Assembly: GCA_016584305.1 (NCBI GenBank)
Contig: JACEEZ010007263.1
Coordinates: 53,501 to 117,500 of the forward strand
DNA length: 64,000 bases
Source of the DNA: Chionoecetes opilio
Taxonomy: Eukaryota > Arthropoda > Malacostraca > Decapoda > Majidae
Direction of reading: 5' to 3'
A program made the translations under genes and the position numbers. Every line of letters begins with the position of its first letter. The first letter of the stretch is position 1. Positions 37,556 through 53,641 of this stretch are shown piece after piece. The notes beneath the pieces are model-generated. The model did no database searches and was not told the DNA's origin. It worked only from the letters and a program-made list of their open reading frames with translations.

Positions 37556-37639
37556 TGCGTGGCGTGGGTAATGCAGTACGGACACTTGTGCAATTTTTCA
37601 GCTGACTATGAATAGTGATCGTCTGTGTTCCACGACTCC

Positions 37640-37640
<1 letters not shown>

Positions 37641-37708
<68 letters not shown>
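37641..37708. repeat. (TG)n microsatellite
   Basis: Perfect TG array of about 33 units. Confidence 0.95.
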
Positions 37709-37818
37709 ATGGTATTATAAATCTCCTTTGTTTAACATACGGGTCGTCATAACAATTACAAAACGTGAGTCAGACATTCCCGGAGTTTGCCTGAAGCAGA
37801 TTTAGCATTTTCTTGATT

Positions 37819-37932
37819 AGACTTCACCAATGAAGGGAATCTTGTATACCATGACCTAAGAATGACATCGTGGAAGACTTCACCAATGAAGGGAATCTTG
37901 TATACCATGACCTAAGAATGACATCGTGGAAG
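37819..37932. repeat. Perfect 56-57-bp tandem duplication
   Basis: GACTTCACCAATGAAGGGAA through GACATCGTGGAA is present twice in direct succession (from 37819 and from 37875), apparently without a mismatch. It is a very recent local duplication. Confidence 0.9.
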
Positions 37933-38129
37933 AGAAGGAGCGAGTAAATTTCCTGTATACTCTGCTGAATGGGAGAAGGACCCGTGGATCACCTCTCAGG
38001 AAAAAAACTGTTAATCTCCTTCGCCTGCACTCTTATACATTAGATTTGAAACCACTTGCTTGTATATCTTGAATACGATAAGACAGCAAATCGACGCCTA
38101 AGTCTGCGAGATACAATTGAAGATCATAC
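37933..38129. other. Intergenic
   Basis: No recognised feature before the next CR1-like tail. Confidence 0.4.
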
Positions 38130-38214
38130 TTAATTTACAGGAACTACCACGTGTAAGTCTCACGGCGTCTTGTAGTTTCCTTATTTTCTTATGTTCTTAT
38201 GTTCTTATAATTTT
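38130..38214 (+). mobile_element. CR1-like tail scrap
   Basis: GGAACTACCACGTGTAAGTC, then CACGGCGTCTTGTAG and two TTCTTATG units. Confidence 0.8.
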
Positions 38215-38600
38215 CTTGTTACCCATGGACGAGACTGACAGGAGAGAACTCTAGTGCCTTTCAGACGAGCAGTAAATACCGCTCTATATAAGTATACATA
38301 TCAAGAAAGCTGATGTATTGTTTACTGTTTACATCCACAATCGTAGAGGCGCCAGTGACTCACAGCGCTAATATTACTACAGAAACAAAGAATTTTTTTC
38401 AGCGCGTCAACCAGCTAGTATTTCGGTTACCACGCTGAAGAAGTGAAGGAGTGGCCGGAGCGAGGTACGTGGCGTCAGCATTCATGTCCTTGGCTTAAAC
38501 TCTGTGCCCTTGGAGGTTAGGCGCTCCTCGCTCCTTGGTTACGGTACAGGGCAGTGCCTTGGCCCGCCGCGCATGCTAATGAACTAAACACCAACCAACG
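38215..38600. other. Upstream region of gene 2
   Basis: No coding signal. A GC-richer segment at 38440-38580 includes GGAGCGAGGTACGT, a possible exon end and donor at about 38465. It could belong to a first non-coding exon of gene 2, but nothing confirms this. Confidence 0.25.
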
Positions 38601-38601
38601 C

Positions 38602-38790
38602 GACTATTGGAATGGGCTCAGTCTCAGGTGGTCAGTACGGAGTCAATCTGGAGCTTTAAAAGGAGGCTGGATAAATTCATGGATGGGGATGAAAGGTGGA
38701 TGTAGGTAGTGTTAAGTAACAGGAACTACCACGTGTAGGTCTCGTGGCCTCTTGTAGCTTCCTTATTTTCATGTTTTTATGTCTTAAGTC
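38602..38790 (+). mobile_element. CR1-like 3'-end fragment
   Basis: It has RT C-terminal coding remnants (TATTGGAATGGGCTCAG, AAAAGGAGGCTGGATAAATT) followed by the GAACTACCACGTGTAGG tail and CTTCCTTATTTTC. Confidence 0.85.
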
Positions 38791-39127
38791 AAGAAAATGA
38801 GGCTTTTTAGATGAACGTAAACACCGCAAAGACATTTATTTTTCATATTTCAGTGCGTTATGTAAGTGGGTTTTTTTGTGTGTGGTGTAATTATGTATGT
38901 AATCATGTATGTATGTATATTTATGCTATTTATGGGTAGGAACTTAGTGTAATAGAAACCAGGTTGGGGGATGTATTATGCAAACCCAAGGCATTACACA
39001 ACACGGCAGCCACATCGGTTCTGGCATCGGTTGCATCATCACACGTGCGAGGGTATGAAGGTGTGGAAGAAGCAAAGGGAAAGGGAAACATTTGGGAAGG
39101 AAACAAAAGGTAGAGTAAAGGGAAGAA

Positions 39128-39240
<113 letters not shown>

Positions 39241-39473
39241 GGTTGCATCACACTTGTATCGTGAAGCGTCCTGTTCTTGGTCTGTGCGTTGCGTCACTTG
39301 TTATCTTAGAGTTCATGATGTTGACAGTTACTTCGAGCACTAGCGTCACCCTCCTTATCAGAAGGCACTGCTAGTTTACTGCAAGTCATACATTCCAGAC
39401 TCATTCGAAGACTCATTCCTCCCTTCATAGGTTTCTAATAATATTCACCTGTTTGTCATTCCCTCAGCGTGCC

Positions 39474-39700
39474 TCTTCTTCTTCTTCTTCTTGTGACCTT
39501 TGACGCTTAATATCGCTTCATAGATCCTCTTCCAACTTCGTGTCCTTAGTTAACAGTCTTGTCAACTCTTCCCTTGCTTCTTCTTCTTCTTCTTCTTCTT
39601 CTTGAGACCTTTTTGACGCTTAGTATCGCTTCATAGGTCCTCTACAACCTCGTCTCCTTAGTTAACAATCTTGTCAACTCTTCCCTTGGCTATTTCGCTC
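39474..39700. repeat. CTT microsatellite-linked tandem duplication, family also in gene 2 intron 3
   Basis: CTTCTTCTTCTTGTGACCTT, then ACGCTTAATATCGCTTCATA, CGTGTCCTTAGTTAACAGTC and TTGTCAACTCTTCCC is repeated from about 39588 with CTTCTT at its start. A third copy lies at 44872-44985. It is a dispersed repeat of unknown type with a CTT head. Confidence 0.8.
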
Positions 39701-39745
39701 GGGATCTTAATTCCTTGTCTTGAAAAATTCTTTGTCTTGTCTTGT

Positions 39746-39842
39746 GAATGGTGAATGTAGGTAGCGTTAAGTAACAGGAACTATCACGTGTAGGTCTCGC
39801 AGCCTCTTGTAACTTCAATATTGTCTTATGTTCTTATGTTCT
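39746..39842 (+). mobile_element. CR1-like tail scrap
   Basis: GTAGGTAGCGTTAAGTAACA, ACTATCACGTGTAGG and three TTCTTATG-type units. It ends about 55 bp before the putative 5'UTR exon of gene 2. Confidence 0.8.
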
Positions 39843-39897
39843 TCTGTTTTCTTTGTGTTCTTTTATCCCAGCATCTGACTCACTCTCTTTCCCTCAG

Positions 39898-40010
39898 ACC
39901 TGGACCACTCGCTGCTCCAAGCTCGCCGCGCCGCCGCCAGAGAGCGCCAGTCGCCCTTAAGCGGCTCTCCGGGCTGGTTGTGCCGCGCCCTTGTCTCCGG
40001 GCAGCAACAG
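39898..40010 (+). other. Probable 5'UTR exon of SLC16-like gene 2
   Basis: A GC-rich 113-bp segment between a good acceptor (CTCTCTTTCCCTCAG ending 39897) and a consensus donor (CAACAG then GTGAGT at 40011). It contains no ATG, as expected for a non-coding exon. It would splice to the acceptor at 40749 (GTTTGTAG), ten bases before the gene 2 start codon. Transcript data are needed to confirm it. Confidence 0.5.
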
Positions 40011-40184
40011 GTGAGTCATGTGTCCCTACTCGCTACACCTGCAGGATTAGTTTCCTCATTACTGCCGCGTGATAAGGTGACGATTTCAGGTACCACGTGA
40101 CATTTGTTTATTGCTATGCTGATGTGTTCACTGTTTATCTATTTGTAATTGCGTGTATGATGTTATGTTCTATTGCTTGTCTAC

Positions 40185-40410
40185 TACCGTCAATAACACT
40201 TAGTCACCACTGCACTAATGTCGCCAAGTGCCATATATTACAATTTTAGCATCACCACAGACGTATATGTGCCGCTGAAGACAGGTACATAATATAAATA
40301 CTGTGCATGCGTCTTCAGTGGCACATACAAGTCTGTAGTGATGCTAAAATTCGTAATAAATGGCGCCTGGCGACATAAGTGCAGTGGCGACTATAGCGTT
40401 ATGGACGGTG
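40185..40410. mobile_element. Palindromic MITE (226 bp), same family as 8221-8708
   Basis: The left end (TACCGT...ATAACACTTAGTCACCACTG then CACTAATGTCGCCA) is mirrored by the right end up to ACGGT at 40405-40409. The arms are about 90 bp at about 85-90% identity, leaving a short loop near 40290-40310 (TACATAATATAAATAC). The element can fold almost end to end. It lies in the 5'UTR intron of gene 2 if the exon at 39898 is real. Confidence 0.75.
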
Positions 40411-40639
40411 GTTTTTTTTTTATTGTTTGTGCTATTTGCTCTTGTTTTAATTGTATTTGTTTGTTGTCGATCTGTAATTGTTTTTTCCCAATCAGTCATA
40501 TTTACTTATATTACATTTAAACGGATGGATTACTTCACTTCTTGTTTTATTCCTTTTGTTTTATTTCTATTTGGTTATAATTGTTTTTCGATCTCGTATT
40601 TTTTTCAGTCAGTCGCATTTATTTTACTATATTTACGGT

Positions 40640-40643
40640 TGGA

Positions 40644-40684
<41 letters not shown>
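40640..40684. repeat. Poly-T tract
   Basis: A T-run of about 36 uninterrupted bases just before the first coding exon of gene 2. It could serve as part of an extended polypyrimidine tract for the acceptor at 40749. Confidence 0.9.
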
Positions 40685-40687
<3 letters not shown>

Positions 40688-40759
40688 CTTTATTTACATC
40701 TATTGCAGTTTAACATAAATATATATAAAAAAAAACTCGTTGTTTGTAGGTGCGGGAGG

Positions 40760-46196
<5,437 letters not shown>

Positions 46197-46318
46197 CAAT
46201 GGGAGTAGAGGTTCTCAGCACTGTAGTAGACTTAGCGATGCATGCATGTATATTGTCACCTCTGTAGTGTTGTCGGTCACGTAGATTTACTTAGTGTTGG
46301 TATGAGGTGTGTATGAGA

Positions 46319-46319
<1 letters not shown>

Positions 46320-46355
<36 letters not shown>
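46320..46355. repeat. Short (GA)n in the gene 2 3' region
   Basis: GA array about 125 bp after the gene 2 stop codon, probably within the 3'UTR. No clear AATAAA signal precedes the LINE fragment at 46.7 kb. Confidence 0.8.
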
Positions 46356-46599
46356 ATCTTGTAAAATCTTGTATATTTTTGGAGTAGCGAGCAATAAGTA
46401 CCGTGAACATAGTATTACCTCATTGTGTGTTGTTATGTACAAATGTTGTCTCTTTCAATAAGTTTCTCTAATGCAATCAATGACATGATATATATTATTA
46501 GTATTTTTATCATTATCATTATTTATTTGTTTATTTATTCATATTTAATAATAATAATAATAATAACAATTTAATTTTTCCCGAAGGCATAGACAACAA

Positions 46600-47275
46600 A
46601 ACTAATCACAATAGACTATACCTGCATCGAAAAAAAAAATTAAATGAACTTAATAACTAATACAAATAAAATATAGCATATATACCTGTGGGCATTATAT
46701 ACACTGCTGTACATAAGTAAACGTAGTATTCCTATGTCCAGCTGCACTACTCCTCATGCTGAGCGCGGAGTGTCGAAGGATCACATCCAGATTGTTCACC
46801 CCGTTCCCAGCGAAAGCCAGGGACGAGCTGGACCATCTGGGCAGCCCCAGAAGCCTCTTAAGGATGTCATTGTGACAGATCTTAATACGGTTCTGAGTGG
46901 CCACCTTGAACCGCGACCACAGCGGGTTGCAGTATATAGAGTAGCAGTGACTCCTGAACAGCTCCATCTTCACCTCTCTGCTACAGTAGGAAAATTTCCT
47001 CTGTAGAGTATTTCCCACGACAAGAAGCTTGGTGGTCTGCTTGATAATGTCATCATCATCAGTCATGTCGTGGGATATAAGATGGCCTAAGTATGCGAAT
47101 CTATCCACAAAAGTGAGGGCAGACCCACTGAGCCATGCTGTTTTGAGGTAATTCACCTGAGTGCGTGCCGGTGATACTACCATGCACTCTGTCTTAGTGG
47201 TGTTATAGACAATGTCATACTCCTGACACACATTGTTAAGGTACTGCAAAGCATCTGCTGTAGGTGCGAGCAGTA
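46600..47275 (-). pseudogene. Non-LTR reverse transcriptase C-terminal fragment
   Basis: On the minus strand from 47275 the frame reads VLLAPTADALQYLNNVCQEY, just downstream of where an ADD box would be. It continues with NTTKTECMVVSP, FAYLGHLISHDMTDDDDI, RKFSYCSREVKMELFRSHCY and LKRLLGLPRW and stops at 46695. It has a 555-nt open frame, so little decay, but it is cut at the 5' side inside the RT palm. It is a different family from the other three LINEs here, and I cannot assign a clade. Its 3' end faces the 3' end of gene 2. Confidence 0.75.
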
Positions 47276-48337
47276 CCTAGCTACAACAGATGCTGATTTA
47301 TCAAGAGTTGTTGTTGCAATCCTCCGCTACCCATACCATTTCAATTTTTCTCTCTACTTTGTTTTCTCTTTTTCATCACACAATCGTACATTTCATCACA
47401 CTTAACTTTGCGTGGCCTACTAAGTCCAGCCTTGGAATGGGAAGACAATTAATGTGTGAGTAACATGCATCTGGGTGACGTTTGAGGACGATTTCTTCGA
47501 GCACCAAACAGGAGTCACTATTTGGGTCATTCAAACTACCAAGTTTCGGAGAAGGAAGACTTGGCTAACCTAAAAAGATACTCATAAAACCACAACGTAA
47601 CCTTTTGACAGCCTGTATGTAACCTCCAAAGGCCTGTTGAGGTTAATGGTCCCTTTATGATAGATGGAAGCATGCTATTGGGTTACTGGTGTCCGGCCCA
47701 ACACGACACACCAGCCTCGTGGCAATGACATAACTAACCCGCGGCTGTCACCTGGTCTGCCCGCGGTTACAGTCTCCCTCCCACCAACTGTTACCTATCA
47801 CAGAAGCACCTGACGTTTATGGTTCCCTGTTACTGTGCTGCTCCGTTCCGTTTAGTAGAATAAGTGATTATATATTATTATCATTTGTTAAAACGGGTAA
47901 TGAAGGAGACACGGGTTGGGAAGCGAGTACTTTATTCCTGACTAGTTTCTTATTATTATTATCATTATTACGGTTATTATTATTATCATTAATATCATCA
48001 TTGTCAGTATCCAGTAATTAGAGTTCCTCTTTTATTAACCTTTGATGTAGTTATGACCTACTAATGTTATTAATTAAGATGTAGTTATGTTTCTTCATGT
48101 TGGTTAAAAGGGCAAGTAGAAGTAGCAGTAGTAACAGTAGTTTTCGTGGTGGCAATAGTAGTGGTAGTGTAGTGGTGGGGGTAATGGTGGTGGTAGTGGT
48201 GATGCAGTTGTTGCTATTATTATAGAATTTTTATAATCATTTTTCCTACATTGAGATGCATTCTTTTCCTTATCTTTTTAAAATGATCTTTACCCTCATT
48301 CTCCTGTTAATGCAATTTTCACTTAGAGAGAGAGAGA
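47276..48337. other. Intergenic, nothing recognised
   Basis: ATT-rich microsatellite patches at 47950-48000 and GGT-rich patches at 48120-48205. No coding signal. Confidence 0.4.
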
Positions 48338-48668
48338 GAGATTAGTAGTTGCAGTTCCCGTTACTATATGGCAGGCATTAGTAGTTGCAATTCCCGTTAC
48401 TAGATAGCGGGCATTTGTAGTTGCAATTCCCGTTACTAGATGGCGGGCTTTAGTAGTTGCAGTTCCCGTTACTAGATGGCGTGCTTTAGTAGTTGCAGTT
48501 CCCGTTACTAGATAGCGGGCATTAGTAGTTGCAATTCCCGTTACTAGATGGCGGGCTTTAGTAGTTGCAGTTCCCGTTACTAGATGGCGTGCTTTAGTAG
48601 TTGCAGTTCCCGTTACTAGATAGCGGACATTTGTAGTTGCAATTCCCTTTACTAGATGGCGGGCTTCA
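48338..48668. repeat. 36-bp minisatellite with 3-unit higher-order repeat, 9 copies
   Basis: The unit is TTAGTAGTTGCAATTCCCGT followed by TACTAGATAGCGGGCA, with variable positions (CAATT/CAGTT; GATGG/GATAG; GGGCT/GTGCT/GGGCA). Units 3-5 and 6-8 show the same series of variants (GGCGGGCT, GGCGTGCT, AGCGG-CA). A 108-bp block has therefore itself been duplicated. Confidence 0.9.
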
Positions 48669-48765
48669 GTCTCTCTCCGTTCCTACTTGTAAGACGCCAC
48701 AGAGAGAGAGAGTTTGTCAAGACCCCCTATGAACGTTCCAATTTACCGACCCCATGAATTTCTCC

Positions 48766-48770
<5 letters not shown>

Positions 48771-48836
<66 letters not shown>
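48771..48836. repeat. (GA)n microsatellite
   Basis: Perfect GA array of about 33 units. Confidence 0.95.
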
Positions 48837-48838
<2 letters not shown>

Positions 48839-49011
48839 TGTATAGATAGCCGCAAATATACGAATCACATCTCATAAGGCTTCTAATTCCTCTGAAGCGG
48901 CGAATATTTTGAACTCATCACTCGAATCATCACTATATTGTTGTGATGACACGTTAATCTCTTGCCTCCCTTCCCTTAATTGCCTCTTCTTCCTCTTCCT
49001 CTTCCTTTCTC

Positions 49012-49062
49012 TCCCTTCCCTTCCCTTCCCTTCCCTTCCCTTCCCTTCCCTTCCCTTCCTCT
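49012..49062. repeat. (CCCTT)n pentanucleotide repeat
   Basis: About nine perfect TTCCC units inside a longer CT-rich segment. Confidence 0.9.
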
Positions 49063-49436
49063 TACTCTTCCCTTCCCTCCCACCCATTCATTCCCATGTA
49101 TTCCTATGTTTTCCCTCTCCCTTTTTCTTGTGACATTCTATTCTCTTCCTCCGTGATCCATTTTTCTTGCTATTTACTTTCTGCTACCTTCGTTCTTTTA
49201 GTAATCTTTTGCCTTATTTTTACTTTCTCTCCCTCCCCTCTCGCCTCTCCAATTACTTATCTTTCTCTTGTTCTTATATTTTCTATTTATTCTTCATTTG
49301 TACCACTATTTGCTTTTCATTTTTGTTTCCTCTTCGATTCCCTTGTTTCAGATCTCCATTTCATCCCGTTTTTTTGTCAAATTTTTCTGTCTGTCTCTTT
49401 CCTTCCTTCCTTGTTCTCTTCTCTGACTCTTCAGTT

Positions 49437-49912
49437 ACATTCTCTTCTTTGTCTTTGCCACTTCTTTGTCTTTGCCACTTCTTTGTCTTTGCACTTCTTT
49501 GTCTTTGCCACTTCTTTGTCTTTGCCACTTCATTGTCTTTGCCACTTCATTGCCTTTGCCACTTCTTTGTCTTTGCCACTTCTTTGTCTTTGCCACTTCT
49601 TTGTCTTTGCCACTTCTTTGTCTTTGCCACTTCATTGTCTTTGCCACTTCTTTGTCTTTGCCACTTCATTGTCTTTGCCACTTCTTTGTCTTTGCCACTT
49701 CTTTGTCTTTGCCACTTCTTTGTCTTTGCCACTTCTTTGTCTTTGCCACTTCTTTGTCTTTGCCACTTCTTTGTCTTTGCCACTTCTTTGTCTTTGCCAC
49801 TTCTTTGTCTTTGTCACTTCTTTGTCTTTGCCACTTCTTTGTCTTTGCCACTTCATTGTCTTTGCCACTTCATTGTCTTTGCCACTTCTTTGTCTTTGCC
49901 ACTTCTTTGCTC
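49437..49912. repeat. 17-bp minisatellite, about 28 copies
   Basis: The unit is CACTTCTTTGTCTTTGC, with TTCATTG the main variant and one 1-bp deletion near 49490. Because 17 is not divisible by 3, all three frames cycle through a 17-residue repeat without stops on both strands (Leu/Cys/Phe-rich plus, Lys/Gln/Trp-rich minus). This explains the long open frames. No sign of a gene. Confidence 0.95.
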
Positions 49913-50579
49913 TTCTCTGATTATTTCTGTCTTTATTTCTCTCTTCCTTTTCTTTTACGTTCGTATAATAGGAATACATAGGAATAACAGATACCAGGAT
50001 AGCTATTGGTCTATAACGAGGGTATCTGCTGAACTACATACTACTAACTATCAAACTACATGTAGGAGAACAGTTAGAAAAGGATACAATGCCTCTAAAG
50101 AAGATAGGAACATGGTAGTAGCGTAGTAAAGAATGAGAGGATAGGAAGTATGCTAACTGAAACTACCACTAACACTAATCAATCCGGGGACGTTACAATA
50201 TAATTCGCAGGGCAATATCAAAACCCATTCACTTTACAGTACGCGTCTAGTCTAAATATAGTGTAAATAATTCTAAATATAGTTATTGTCCTGGCTTCTT
50301 TATTATATTTTCCTCTGTTTTCTTATTTTCCTCATTCTCTACATCTCGATTTATTTCCCTTTTCATTCACCACTATTATATTTCCGTACCTTTTCTCTTC
50401 TCTTTTTTCTTTCTCTTTCTTATAGCCTCTTCCTTCTTTCTTTGTTTTTTTTGTCTCCTCCAACTTTTATCTTTGTTTTTTTCTCTCGTTTTCCCCTCGT
50501 GTTATATCATCTACTTTTCTTTTTTAGTATCTTTCCCTCCTTGTTTACGTTCTAATTCTTTCTACGAACTCTTTATTCT
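49913..50579. other. Intergenic, nothing recognised
   Basis: AT-rich then T/C-rich sequence without motifs. Confidence 0.4.
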
Positions 50580-51010
50580 TTCTCCTTGCTCCCCTTTCTC
50601 CCCTCCTCTCTCCCCTCCTCTCTCCCCTCTCCTCTGCCCTCCTTTCTCCCCTCCTCTCTCCCTTCCTCTCTCCCCTCATTTCTCCCCTCTGCATTCCCTT
50701 CCTCTCTGCCCTCTTCTCTCCCCTCTCCTCTGCCCTCCTATCTCCCCTCTTCTCTCCCTTTCTGTCTCCCCTCCTTTCTCCCCTCTTCTCTCCCTTTCTC
50801 TCTCCCTTCCTCTATCCCTTCTTCTTTCCTACCTTCTCTCTCCCTCCTCTCTCCCTTTCTCTCCCCTTCTCTCTCTCCTCTTCTCTCCCCTTCTCTCTCC
50901 CTTCTCCTCCCCCCTCTCCTCTCTCCCCTCCTCTCTCCCTCTCCTCCCCCCTCTCCCCCCCCTCTCCTCTCCCCTCCTCTCCTCTCCCTCCTCTCTCCCT
51001 TACTCCTTAC
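50580..51010. repeat. CTCCCCTCCTCTCT-type polypyrimidine minisatellite
   Basis: Degenerate 12-16-bp units of CT-rich sequence, almost pure pyrimidine on the plus strand for over 400 bp. It has triplex (H-DNA) potential. Ser/Leu/Pro frames are artefacts. Confidence 0.85.
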
Positions 51011-51299
51011 TGTGGTTAGTAAACGTGAGTCAAAATGAAACTTTAAATCATAAATAATAGTTAATCCATATTTATTTTTTATACGCTGCTTCCTGTGATC
51101 TGTTTGTTTATTTATTTCTTCATTAATTCACACGTATCTAATATTTATTATTCATTTGGTTATTTATTTAGATTATATATTTTCCTATTTCTTCCGGAGC
51201 CATGTAAGATTTTATTTAATTTAATTTTTCACTTTGCACTTCTATGATTTTTATTTGAGTCTTAAAGTTGGCAAATATAGGAGCACGGTCTTCTTTTTT

Positions 51300-51304
<5 letters not shown>

Positions 51305-51386
<82 letters not shown>
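51305..51386. repeat. (CT)n microsatellite
   Basis: CT array of about 40 units. Confidence 0.95.
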
Positions 51387-51387
<1 letters not shown>

Positions 51388-51465
51388 TCTCAATCATCTC
51401 TTTTGACTCATTTGTGGAAATTGAAAAAGAAAAAAAAAGCTGATTTGTGAGATGTATTTAATAAT

Positions 51466-51650
51466 CCCTCCTCCTCCTCCTCCTCCTCCTCCTCCTCCTC
51501 CTCCTCCTCCTCCTCCTCCTCCTCCTCCTCCTCCTCCTCCTCCTCCTCCTCCTCCTCTCCTCCTCTCTCCTCCTCCTCCTCCTCCTCCTCCTCCTCCTCC
51601 TCTCCTCCTCCTCTCCTCCTCCTCTCCTCCTCCTCCTCCTTCCTCCCTTG
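51466..51650. repeat. (CTC)n microsatellite
   Basis: Trinucleotide array of about 60 units with CTCT slips. It gives poly-Pro, poly-Ser/Leu and poly-Arg frames that are artefacts. Confidence 0.95.
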
Positions 51651-51769
51651 GTCAGGAGGAGGAAAGGAGGAGATAAGCCATCAGCCACACCCTGGTAACC
51701 ATTTATTCATCATTTCCAGGATGTGATTTTGTATCCCATGGTTACCTTTCCTTGCTTTCATTACCTTTT

Positions 51770-51774
<5 letters not shown>

Positions 51775-51817
<43 letters not shown>

Positions 51818-51819
51818 CT

Positions 51820-51852
<33 letters not shown>
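51775..51852. repeat. (CT)n microsatellite
   Basis: CT array with CCT interruptions, followed by C-rich unique sequence. Confidence 0.95.
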
Positions 51853-51854
<2 letters not shown>

Positions 51855-52394
51855 CCTTTCACCACCCTCCTACTCCTTCTCTCTCTCCCATTCCCCACAC
51901 CCATTCTCTCTCCCTCACTCCTCTCTCTCCCTTTTTCCACACCCACTCCCTCTCCCTCAATTCCCCCTCCCCCTTTCTCACGCCCCAATACCTTTCACCT
52001 GATTAACACGGCCGGAAAACAATTAATACGTGATAATCATTTACTACTAATAAACCACCTTCGTATATTCCCAGCCACATGATTCACAGTTCGGCTTATG
52101 ACAGGAAATATATACACGAATAAAATAATAAGTTAAGCCTTTATACATAAAAGCCTTAAGCTGCACATAAATAGAAATAATCCTCTTAGGTAATAGAATC
52201 AATGGGGAGAATGCGTGATGGATATGAGTCAATAGAAGGGGAAAAGGGGTATATTATAGGGGTCTTTTTTGCCCTCTGTTTCGTTATTTGATGATGGGAT
52301 TTTTGTGGAGGGAATACAAGAGGGACGTAGGAGTCTTTCTTGTCTTTTTGGAATAGTTAAATTTACTCTTTCATTTCTTCTTTTTCTCTTCCTT

Positions 52395-52860
52395 CATTTT
52401 CTCTCCTTCACTAAACTCCTATACTCCTTCAGGCCTTCCTTCATTATCTTCTCTTCCTTCCTTCATTACCTCTTTCCTTCACTAACCTCCTCTACTTCTT
52501 CTGGCTTTTTGTCTCTCCTTCATGCAGTTCCTTCGTTTTCTTCTGTTCCTTCCTCCTTCCCGCTCTCTCCTTCACTTAACTCCTTTACTCCTTCAGGTCT
52601 TCCTTCCTTCTCTTCTCTTCCTTCACCTTTCCCGCTCTCTTCTTCGCTAAATTCCTTTACTCCTTCAGGCCTTTTGTCCCTCCTTCAGGCAGCTCCTCCA
52701 TTTGTTTTCCCTACGGTTTCCTTCCCTTACTTCCCTTACTTCACCCATTCCATTAAATTTCCATTCCTCTTCTCTTCCTTCTAACTTTCTCCTTCACTAA
52801 CCTCCTTTACTCCTTCAGGCCTTTTGTCCCTCCTTCAGGCAGTTCCTCCCTTAGTTTCCC
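52395..52860. repeat. Degenerate CT-rich tandem repeat, about 110-bp period
   Basis: TCACTAA(A/C)CTCCT(T/A)TACTC followed by CTTCAGGCCTT(TT)GTCCCT occurs at about 52408, 52480, 52572, 52645 and 52793, with CTTCAGGCAGTTCCTCC-type endings. Spacing varies from 70 to 150 bp. Confidence 0.7.
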
Positions 52861-53489
52861 CGTGCCTGGACCCTCAACCCTCGCCCCTGGACGCCCTGAG
52901 GAAGGCTAGCTGTGGAGTTCCTGGTATAAGCTCACAGGAGTTTATATATCCCCGTCCCCTTTGAAGTAGGATGACTATGTTTTGTTCAGATTAATTTGAT
53001 GGACAACCCTTCTCCCCTTCAACCCTCCCTCAAGGATGCCATTTCAACGCTCTCCTCTAACCTCCCCTCCTTCCCTGCCTACTTTTTGCAACGCCCCCTT
53101 TTATCAACGTGCACTATTTGTCCGCTAGTTCCAGTGTCCACATTTTCTACTATCCCTTTTCAATGTTTCTTTTTAAGCTCTGTTTTTCACTGTATGTCTG
53201 CCCTCAATATATTTTATTTCCTTCATCATTCACCTGTTATATACATATGTTCATATATTTTATATTTTTACCACGTTCACATTTTGTTTCACTCTTGATC
53301 GTGGTACGCAATAGATTTTGTCGCTCGCACTCGCCTCGCACGCACATATCTCATACAACCTCCTTCCTTTCTTCCTTCCTTCCTTCCTTTCGTTATCGAT
53401 TGAAGTAAATCACCAAGAAGAAGAATGACGTACGGACAAACCCTGTAGCCAGTCACTCCCTACCTTCCTACGACTTCAATGTTTGCAAG
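52861..53489. other. Intergenic, nothing recognised
   Basis: No motif in the short frames. A (TTCC)n run lies at 53368-53392. Confidence 0.4.
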
Positions 53490-53640
53490 AGAGAAGTGAC
53501 AAAACACCTCCCGAACTAAATTGGCCCACTCTCCTTTCTATATTATCTCACTGTCTTCTTTATAGGGACTGGCAACTACGCGGACTTTTTGTTGCTTCTT
53601 TTTCTTTGCACTTTACCAGTCCTTTGTCATGTAAAAAAAA
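53490..53640 (+). mobile_element. Jockey-like 3'-end fragment
   Basis: Last codons (GAGAAGTGACAAAACACCTC then CCGAACTAAATTGG) and 3'UTR (TATAGGGACTGGCAACTACG) through an A-rich end at about 53633-53641. Confidence 0.85.
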
Positions 53641-53641
53641 G

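Noticed and set aside
39821..40072. Protein-coding start upstream of gene 2 in the GC-rich exon
   Set aside because: The open frame crosses a clear acceptor and donor, and its methionine lies in the retroposon tail. A non-coding 5'UTR exon fits better.
48338..48668. CRISPR-like array
   Set aside because: Units are contiguous 36-bp repeats with no unique spacers, in an intron-bearing animal genome.
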